Shown here: in pieces, positions 56,240 through 64,000 of the stretch | Position numbering within the stretch: the first letter of the stretch is position 1 | How the letters are laid out: each line of letters begins with the position of its first letter | Assembly (NCBI RefSeq): GCF_029784135.1 | Contig: NC_073745.1 | Location: 309,022,834-309,086,833, forward strand | Direction of reading: 5' to 3' | Source of the DNA: Toxorhynchites rutilus septentrionalis | Lineage: Eukaryota > Arthropoda > Insecta > Diptera > Culicidae | DNA: 64,000 nucleotides | Position numbers and translations under genes: made by a program | The notes under the pieces: generated by a model | Database searches by the model: none | What the model saw: only the letters and a program-made list of their open reading frames with translations | What the model was told of the DNA's origin: nothing

Positions 56240-56692
56240 GCGCTCTGCAAGTGCATGTCCCATTGAAGCAATAAGATTATATTCCGACAGGGCCAGCTCC
56301 GGAGAATACGGCGGATGCTATAACGTTTCTCAGTTAAGGGTTTTTATTGCGTCCGTTTATGTAGTCGTTGCGCCGGTGCGTTATCATTACTTTACCGTAT
56401 CTTCGGGCCCATTCCGGTCTGTTTTTTTCTTCCATCAATTCAAAGATTGAACTTATTATTTGTTGTCGTTTAACCCGGTTTAGTGTCTAATGGTATACCA
56501 AACCCTGTTGGTTCCAACACACATGAATATCGGCCGAAACGATTTGGCTTTGCAATGGATGAGCCATGTTTTTTGCGCTTATGGTTCCGAAATAACAAGC
56601 AAACGATATGCTTCGATATGCGATATGCGAATGCCGCAATTGCTCTTTATTCGGGACGAAACTCGACATTTTTCAAACGCTGAACGACTAAA
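56240..56692 (-). pseudogene. mariner transposase relic, N-terminal and catalytic parts
   Basis: Minus strand begins MSSFVPNKEQLRHSHIAY, a well-known mariner N-terminus. Almost the whole DNA-binding region is then deleted. The frame picks up at CWNQQGLVYH, NRPEWARRYGKVMITHRRND (second-Asp region, altered), and PPYSPELALSEYN with SMGHALAERTAYD (third-Asp region). The first Asp block is lost. It could be the other half of the 54955-55130 scrap, with unrelated DNA between them, or a separate element. Confidence 0.65.
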
Positions 56693-56699
56693 TTTGTTT

Positions 56700-58591
56700 T
56701 TTTTTGCGGAATGATACTAACATATTTTTGTAGTTTAATGTCAAATGCGCTGCGTTTGCAACATCTAAAACATGACCCGGACAATTCGCACAGCTGGTAC
56801 ACTTCAGCTAAGGAATTAAATTAATTTCAAGAGGGCGAAATTGGCGTTTTCGAAGCCTAGGCTACTTATTGGCCAGATAATTTTTTGTACGATCATGATT
56901 TTTTGAAACAGAAGTGAAAAATTGGAGATGAGGAAATTAAAAAAAATACATTCTAAATAGTTTGGAGAAATGTTGATATATGAGAGGACCAAAGCAGCGA
57001 ATTATTGATTCTGCGTAAAACTTTTTTATCGTAACATAGCATTATCCCGAAAACATAAATTAGTTTTTTTTCCTTTTTACAGAGGCAGGTAAATGCTAGC
57101 TATCTGTTAATATTGACTGGTCATTGTTTAATCAATAGTGAAAAAATTGAAGACCATGATTTGGAAGACAATTGAAAGCGTAACCGCGATGGAGCAACGT
57201 TAATAGCAATAATTGTATATGGCTACGATCTAAGTTGACAATACGTCCAAACATTGAGAGTATCTAATTGGAACAAAAAAGCCGACTTTTGCCAACGCGT
57301 CCTGCCGGTCCATCTCCCCACGCCATGGGACCACCGACTCTTTAGCTTCCCGATGACGCTGGGTAATTAATCTGAACAATAAAACGACGTCTTCCACACA
57401 TGTTGTCAACTTCCCGCAGGGGCCTCTATTAAGTCGTTCCCCCGGGTAAGATCGCCAGCGAAAAAAGATGGAAAGAGAGAAAGTGAAACGGCGATGAAAG
57501 CATTCCGCCGAACTAGTCCGGAGTTTGAACATCATGCGTTCACGCGTGCATACGCACTCTCTGCTGGTGGCGAGCGGGTTTACAAGTAGTGTTGTACAGC
57601 GTCGCGAATGATTAATGAGTCTACAACTTAATTGATAACAATGAGAGAACGCGGAGAGTTTTTGTAACGCTACCGCCATCGTCGCCACCCGGGTGTGACG
57701 ATCTGAAAGAACTGCCGTTGTTTTCGGTATCGCGCATAATCATCTATTCGACCGAATGAGTACCGCTGCTCGCCGGGCCGGGTCCGAGTCCGTTGAACTA
57801 TCTTTCTACTCTCGGTCTTCGATGCCGATGTCGTCGTCGTCGAACAGCCCTGTGTCTCGAGGGCGAGGTGAAGTCATAAATTCTCAACCGCGGAGAGTTC
57901 AAGCTCGAAGAATCGTAACTTATTCTCCTCCCGCGTTCACCATCACTTCGAATTCAAATCGTAGCCGCTGATCGCCCGTGCCTCCGCGAATTCACGACTA
58001 TCTTATAACATTACTGGACGCGAACGTTGCCGCGCGCTCAATGGGTCGACTATTTACTCGCGGGTAATTTTCTTAAATCGAACATAAATTACTTTTATTT
58101 TCACACAGAGCCAGCCAGTCCGAACTCAACGGCAACTATTATCGCCGTTTTAAATAAATAAGCCAAAGCACGTGCACGGATTTATGGGTGCAACAAAGTC
58201 TGCAGTTTACACTTGGTCTCTGCAGTTGTTCTGTTGCAGCAGTCACAAACATATCCACATTTTTGACCGAGTTGTCACTCCATGCTGCGTATGTTTCCAT
58301 TTTTGGATTCGTTTGCGCCTAACAATAGCAGGCATGAGAGGTGCATTTTGCGCAAATTGTGTTCTATTGCAGTTTTTTTTTCTTCCAAAGTTGCAGTGAG
58401 CAATGTTTGATATTGGAACAGTTGTGGGATAATGGGCAGTAGTGTGATATGTAACAGCATTGCACAGACAATAAATAATTCAGAAAATATCAGCGTTTAG
58501 GTGGGATTCTAACACTGAATTTTGATTGTCGCATTGTACTGCTCCGATGGAAAGACCGTGTATCGTAATGCTCAAAAATCTGAACGGCTTT
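56700..58591. other. Unique; GC-richer 57,230-58,040, no gene called
   Basis: 57,230-58,040 has higher GC with frames on both strands: minus 57230-57688 (152 codons) and plus 57756-57971, the latter Ser/Arg-rich (MSTAARRAGSESVELSFYS). CpG and TCGTCGTCGTCG content resembles a promoter or leader region. No domain or splice-confirmed exon is seen. It could be an alternative Mbs promoter or an unrelated gene start. Confidence 0.3.
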
Positions 58592-58795
58592 TTAACACTC
58601 ATATACTCGCGCATAGGTCTGTGTGACTGAGAAATCAATAATTCGTTCATTTCTCAGAAAACATCAACACTACGATTCTCTCTAGCTTCGTCATTCGCAT
58701 TGTTTAGCGTATCGTATGAGTTGGTACGAAGGGAATGTGTACCATTTTTTTTCACCACTTTCGGTCTGAGACACCGACGCGAGTATAGGAGTAAC
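58592..58795. mobile_element. MITE family A, third, diverged copy
   Basis: TTAA then CACTCATATACTCGCGC and GGTCTGTGTGACTGAGAAATC; the right side is CGGTCTGAGACACCGACGCG followed by AGTATAGGAGTAAC. The ends pair with each other and with those of the 10.6-kb copy. The right TTAA has mutated. Confidence 0.6.
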
Positions 58796-59294
58796 TTTTT
58801 TGGCAAGTGACATTTTTCCTATTTTAGAATATGGTTCAAAGAAATGTATAAATTAATGTCAGTGGCGTGGAATACTTATTCATTATAATTCATAAGATCA
58901 TAACCGGACTATTTTTATTCGATTTAAGTCCTTTTTGTCACCGTATTGAACGATTTCATATGTCATTCGTCGTTAGATTCATACGTACAAAAATAAAATT
59001 CAAATGTTTGACTTTCGTATAGTTGTTCACTAAATACAATGGTCACACATATACACACTCATGAAAGAATTGCACTTGCCAAAGGATTCTTACCTGATAA
59101 CTATAAACTAATCGGTGGCTTATGGTAATTTTTTACAGTTACAGTTTCGGGGATATTTTTTAAAAATGTATGAGCTGAACAATATCGACGAGAAAACAAG
59201 TCGCAGGAAGTTATTTTTTCCTTGACAGACTTGTCTCACTTCTTAACTAGGTGAACCTGGCCAGATTATTCACCTGCCCTTTTTAGTCCTGACC
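58796..59294. other. No gene seen
   Basis: AT-rich; probably includes the degenerate 3' end of the LINE that follows on the minus strand. Confidence 0.4.
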
Positions 59295-61660
59295 GAGGAA
59301 TTGTTGGACAGTCGCGCTGGTGCTAAGGATGACCGACTTTTGGATGCCGGCCAATTCCATCTCCATCCTTCTCCACACCACACCACAATTCCAGTTCCAG
59401 AGAGAACGACTGGAACAATTCTTGGGACCTCTCTTAGCCCCCACAGTTCCTTGAGCTAAACGGCCAATGGTCGGAACTTGCTAATTTAGCGACCGTGGGT
59501 CTCCTCCAGATTTTTGTTCAGTGGAATAGCGACATCGATGATGATGCTTTGTGGTCGCTCTTGTCGTAAATCATTATATCTGGGCGGTTGTGGTGGATCG
59601 AGAGGTCGGTCAGAACAGTGCGATCCCAGTACAGCTTGAAACAGGCAGGTACCGCTAGTTTGGTACGTTGTCTTCCAGTAGAGCATATTGCAGCGCCAGT
59701 TGTCGATGAACAATACGGGCCACGTTGTTGTGGCGCTCGGTGTAGGCTGCGTTGGCCAAAACAGGGCAGCCTGTCATAATGTGCTCTATGTTTTCACTTG
59801 GTTGGTGGCACATCCGGTAAATGTCATCAACGTCTTGATGCCAGACGTACCGCCTGCAGTTTCTCGTCGGCATTATCCCGTCCTGGATGGCTATCATGTC
59901 GGCTTCTATTACTGAAGAGAGTTCACCACGCGTTAGCTACAGAATAGATGCGGCCTTGTCGACGTGTGGCCGGTCCAGTTGATGGGGATGGACACCATGC
60001 ACTGCCTTCTGCTTCCAAGCTGCAATCACTGTCTGCAGATTGCAGGTGAGTTGGTACTCCGCTTGCACCAAGTGCAGAGTGCTGTATCCTCTGTCAGGGG
60101 CGCAGACAGCCCGGTGTAGCGCGTTTGGGTTGGCGCGTTCTGCGAAGTACTCGCGCGGTTGTACCTGGGCAACACACTGTGTAACTATGTCGACGATTCC
60201 GCGTCCCGCTTCTTTGCGTGGCAGTGACACTCTCTCCAGTGCCGATTGAGGATGGTGCATTCCGGCCTCTTTGAATGCTTTCCTCATCCTCCTCTCAAGG
60301 TCTTCTAGGTCAGTTTTGCTCCACTTGACTACACCATGTGTTGATCGCGCGTACCTTGTTCCCCGCGTTGAGGAAAGTCCTCAAGACACAGTTCACTCAA
60401 CTCAAGAACTTTTCTCGCAGCTCCGTGTTGATATCGGAGTGGCGAATCCCGGTGAGCTGTCGGAATCCAAGATATTTATAGGATTCGCCACGAACCACAA
60501 CTCTTATCAACTCTCCGTCATAGACCTCGTAGCCTCCGGATTCGGTGAGTTGTCCTTTCAGCAGATGGACACAACGGCACTTGTCGAGGTCGAAGTCCAT
60601 GCAGATGTCCCTGCTTATATCTTTGACAACCCGGATAGCTACACCTAGACGCTGACGTGAATCAGCGTAGACCTTGAGATCGTCCATGTAGAAGGTATGG
60701 GCCACTTCTTCGTGGGCGCCGTCGCCATACCTTATTTTATAGCCATGACCATTACTATTGAGCGTCCTACTGAGAGGGTTCAGTGCCAGACAAAACCAAA
60801 GCGGGAGTCGCTTTGGAATATCCCCCTCTTTATCTGCAGCGTTCTAGACTGCAACACATTTTCCCCATCACTGAGGTGCAGAGACGTACTCCAGTGCCTC
60901 ATCGCATGCTGCAGGAACCTAACGACAGCGGGGCCAATTTTGTAGAACTCCAATACCCGGACGAGAAACGAGTGAGGTATGGAGTCATAAGCCTTCCTAT
61001 AGTCTATATAGGCCATACTTAGGTTCCGCTGGTTATATACCGCCTGGCCGACTATAGCTACGTCGATGATGGCCTGGTCTTTGCAGCCATGCGTATTTCT
61101 TTTTTTTTATCCCAACAGACCCGAAGTCCCCTTTAGACCCCTGTGTATTTTTACTGCATCCTTTCTGCTCTTCTGCGATGATGCGATGTTTGCGATGTTT
61201 GGGAATGCATATTGTTGCGCACAATCACTCTACATATCGCGTTCATCGCGTTTTAGTCAAGCCTCCCGACGAATTCTGTATACGCTTCCTCGAACATTGC
61301 GGGTATTCGAGAGCGACCGCTCACGTCCGTCTCTAAAGCAGTGCAGATGTAATAGGCGTGGATCACGAATTTGTTCATTTCTTGTGTCCACATGATCCGT
61401 CGCCTAGTGGTACCCACAAGTGTGGACGACTGTCGTCTGGCAGTCGCAACACGTCTCGTAGGCGCAGCGTTTCTTCCGTGGTGTTGATGGCTGCTGTTTC
61501 CATGTGGCGGTAGCTCTCCGGATTTGACCCGGCTGGTTGCCCGCTCTTGCACATCGCCCTCCAGCCGCTGGCCGCTCGCTCTTACGCCCGTTCCAGCTCC
61601 AGTTCGGGGACCCTCCTCGGGTGATCGCATTCTCAAAATTCTTCTTGAACGTAGCTCCAT
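59295..61660 (-). pseudogene. R4/Dong-type non-LTR retrotransposon, internally deleted
   Basis: Read on minus. The N-terminal part (61660-61253) starts MELRSRRILRMRSPEEGPRT and includes RRIMWTQEMNKFVIHAYYIC, the N-terminal domain seen in Dong-like LINEs. A deletion near 61,240 removes about 200 residues. RT follows: IIAEEQKGCSKNTQG, GCKDQAIIDVAIVGQAVYNQ, NLSMAYIDYRKAYDSIPHSF, LQIKRGIFQ, AHTFYMDDLKVYA (catalytic YMDD). The C-terminus has HQDVDDIYRMCHQPSENIEH..GCPVL (CCHC) and SIIIDVAIPLNKNLEETHGR, the restriction-enzyme-like endonuclease, ending near KELWGLREVPRIVPVVLSGT. At least four frameshifts. Inactive. Clade is from motif style. Confidence 0.8.
61099..61141 (-). mobile_element. 43-bp retroposed tail inside the R4-type LINE
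   Basis: Poly-T on plus then ATCCCAACAGACCCGAAGTC. Flanks TGCGTATTT (61090-61098) and TGTGTATTT (61142-61150) are a TSD with one mismatch. Removing it and one flank rejoins CSKNTQG and GCKDQAI, the expected contiguous RT sequence, in frame register. Confidence 0.65.
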
Positions 61661-62029
61661 TTTCACTGGGTATATCTCCTTTGTCCGAGAGACAGCGGGT
61701 TGGACGTGTTTAAAAATTTGTACAGCAATTCTAAATCCCTCATACTTTTGGCTGTAACTTTCCAACGAAATCAAATATCGAAAAATACTTTCAGTACAAC
61801 TTTTCTGAGGGCATAAGCTTCCCAAAAATGCAAAAAATCGTTTTTTTTCGACCTTCCATACCGTGTTTTCCCTTAAGCTGCATGATAAGAACGCATACTG
61901 TGCATACAGTTGGCACAGCGTGGAGAAAGTATAGCGTATAGCGTGTTTTGCAGAGTTTGTTTTCTCGAGTTTTCTCGAGATCGAATTTGAAGTCGAAAAC
62001 AGCCACAATTGCATAATTTGAAGTAAATT

Positions 62030-62420
62030 AAATTTTATTTGAGCATAAGAATTCTTTTGAAGGCGATGAAAGGAGTTTTATTGCATCAGGAGAATTATTG
62101 TTTGAAAATTTTATAAATGAATCTGAAATAATTGCTTTGATTAAAAAAAGTCGCTATCAAGGAACACAACTATACGTAGAACAGAAGCTGAAAGTGAAAA
62201 TTTGAATGAGATGCTGATAGAAAGTAAAGATGATTCCGACTGCTATTCATACAACTCGACGAATCAACTGATACCGCATAGTTATGTGTATCCTTAAGGA
62301 TGTAGGATATGTCTAATACAGAAGTATTTTTAACATTTTTTATCAATGAAGGGACAAACGACATGTCGAAATATATAAACAACTCGTTCGAGGCCTTCAT
62401 TTATGAATCATTACAAAATT
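62030..62420 (+). pseudogene. hAT-like (ZBED5/SCAND3-type) transposase fossil
   Basis: The frame at 62246 reads FIQLDESTDTA, the conserved block around the first catalytic Asp of this hAT branch. It is followed after stops by TEVFLTFFINEGTNDMSKYI, matching the FLTFxxLKGxTTxxDI region. Upstream frames are short. No ends or TSD were identified. Confidence 0.5.
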
Positions 62421-62524
62421 GATGATAATATTCCAAATTTTATCATTTATCATTGTATTTATCAGCAAATACTGTGCGCAAAAATATTGAAATCCGATGA
62501 TGTGAGGAATTTGGCACTCAAAAT

Positions 62525-62760
62525 TGTCAATAGCCATACCATGCTAAACCGATATAGTTGTTCTCAGATTTTCGTGAAAATTTGCAGTTTTGTTCTTTAT
62601 CGCAAAAAAAATTACCCGTATTTTTTTATTTTTTCATTAGGGTGACCACTTCCATTTTAGAGTTGTCCGAAAAATCAACTTTTTCCTCTTTTTCCAAAAA
62701 TGACTTTTTTTTCAAAAATTCATAATACATACTTTCGAATTACTATACCGATTCAGATGA
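62525..62760 (-). repeat. Interspersed repeat R4, inverted copy
   Basis: TAGCCATACCATGC, TTCTCAGATTTTCGTGAAAA, TTTGTTCTTTATCGC, TTTTTTTCAAAAATTCATAA: complement of the 34.4-kb and 53.5-kb copies. Confidence 0.6.
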
Positions 62761-62769
62761 TTGAAATAT

Positions 62770-64000
62770 CAAATTAAAGCCAATTACCTGTTTTTTTAAA
62801 TACAATAGCTGCAGAAAATTTGAATTCTGCTCTCCTTATTATTGATTGTATTCGTTTTTTATTGTTTTCATAGTCTCGTGACCAAAGGTGCTATATTGAC
62901 GTAGGACTACGTCTAACCTTTCAATATAGGGGTCCATTTCAATATTTCGGTGTGAAAAAGTGTTCAGTTTTTGAACGCTAATACCTCCTCAATTAATGAA
63001 TGGATTTTGGTTCCAAATACACACATTGATAGGAAATATCCTCAGCAATTGTTTATATGCTACACATTACGGGTTTTCGGCTCATATAAAGTTCAAATTG
63101 ATGAAAAATTGGAAGAAAGAATTCCCTACCTTCCCATACATTTTGTCTGCGCTACCGCAGCAAACAGCTATTCATTACAAGCAACCACGGGTACGGGCGA
63201 AACGTATGGACAAGGTGAAGGAGGAAGACAAAAAAGAGATTAGAAATAAATATAGGCGGTCGTTACAACGTTAACTATATGGCTATATAAAGTGAGCGAT
63301 GGTGGGGCTTGGCCACATTCTATCATCGGACGCCAAGCAGGAAAGACGCTATCTTGAAATTGATTTTCAGCATAAGAGATATCGCTGCATTTGCCGGGGA
63401 TGTATGTGGTGTGATACCGCAAGAGTGAGAGACAGGAGTTTCAATGGGATGTGGAGCAGAAGAGCCTATCGAAGTGTGTTAAAAGCGGTGAAAGCGTCGC
63501 GCCGGGTAAATGTGTCGCTAATCGCGCTCGATTTGATAGAATGCTGGAGTTTTTAAACGGTTTTATTTAGCTGTGACATATTTGTATGTTTGTATGTAAC
63601 ATGTTTGTCTATGGCACCACATTAATTGAAATTTCTTTCTTGTTGACCGGTTGATCTGAAATTTGGAACACACCTTTATCTCTGCAGTCATTATAAAACT
63701 GCGTTTTTCATGATCTTGAAAATCCAAGATGGCGACCGCTACAAAATGGCGGATTACATATTTTCTCAAGGCCCCATCAATATGGGTATCAAATGAAGGA
63801 CTTGACTAGTAGAACACAGTTATTCATGAGGAGTGCAAAGCCCAATTATGTCACGATACCAGACGGTAAATTCCTATTAAAATATGCTTTCCATCAAGTA
63901 TGTGTTCGTTGCCGGCTGAACAATAACCCCTACAACATTTGCACGACAAATTTTGATTTTTTCGTATTTGAATCTAAACGTTTGAGTGTTTGCTGAGGTT
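62770..64000. other. No gene recognised; generic mosquito-type repeat words
   Basis: 62,880-62,960 has GACGTAGGACTACGTCTAAC with a small ACGTAG/CTACGT hairpin. 63,560-63,960 has TATTTGTATGTTTGTATGTA and AAAATCCAAGATGGCGACCG, words I know from dispersed repeats in mosquito genomes. Overlapping frames at 62971-63274 and 63299-63556 have no domain. Confidence 0.35.

Noticed and set aside
57230..57688. 152-codon minus-strand frame
   Set aside because: In a GC-rich island where stops are rare; no motif and the opposite strand is equally open nearby.
1..64000. Endogenous viral elements (flavivirus- or rhabdovirus-like), common in Aedes genomes
   Set aside because: None of the open frames I read shows recognisable viral polymerase, nucleoprotein or glycoprotein blocks; the RT-bearing sequences are LINE or Penelope type.

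Overview
The window looks like euchromatic DNA from a mosquito, most likely Aedes. The evidence is: split genes with a short GT..AG intron, insect-type orthologues (a DEF8-like protein, a THAP protein, the first coding exon of the myosin-phosphatase targeting subunit Mbs/MYPT), low GC, and a very dense layer of relic transposons of kinds common in culicine genomes. The species assignment is inference; no species-diagnostic gene is present. There are no rRNA genes, no CRISPR and no convincing free-standing tRNA genes.

Layout. 1-2.3 kb: an RTE-type reverse-transcriptase scrap, then the last two exons of a DEF8-like gene (+), tail to tail with a small THAP zinc-finger gene (-). 2.5-15 kb: a transposon graveyard holding a SINE scrap, a coiled-coil pseudogene resembling macoilin, a Tc1/mariner-type transposase relic, several MITEs, a Penelope-like RT split by a hAT-type MITE, and a hAT relic that itself carries a tRNA-derived SINE. 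15.2-16.6 kb: promoter, 5' leader and first coding exon of Mbs. No further Mbs exon appears, so 16,556 to the window end may all lie in Mbs intron 1.

16.6-64 kb: almost entirely repeats and AT-rich DNA. The main items are a 224-bp TTAA-flanked MITE at 18.5 kb; a hAT-like fossil at 25.6 kb; an intact 430-bp SINE at 29.4 kb with a perfect 14-bp target-site duplication (TSD); a 379-bp palindrome at 32.6 kb; a diverged tandem array at 34.7 kb; a mariner relic at 35.6 kb; a 1.2-kb palindrome at 43.4 kb; a 5.07-kb I-clade-like LINE at 44.7-49.7 kb inserted inside a second copy of the 18.5-kb MITE; a 282-bp tRNA-derived SINE at 50.2 kb; two mariner scraps at 55-56.7 kb; and a deleted LINE with a restriction-enzyme-like endonuclease (R4/Dong type) at 59.3-61.7 kb.

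The most informative results come from reading insertions against related copies. The LINE lacks its whole AP-endonuclease domain, so gag runs directly into reverse transcriptase in one frame, yet it has a TSD and a poly-A tail. Several SINE and LINE tails share a short hairpin followed by an A-rich end. I see no operon-like or defence-like new system; the strongest leads are the endonuclease-less LINE, the shared tail hairpins and the long palindromes.
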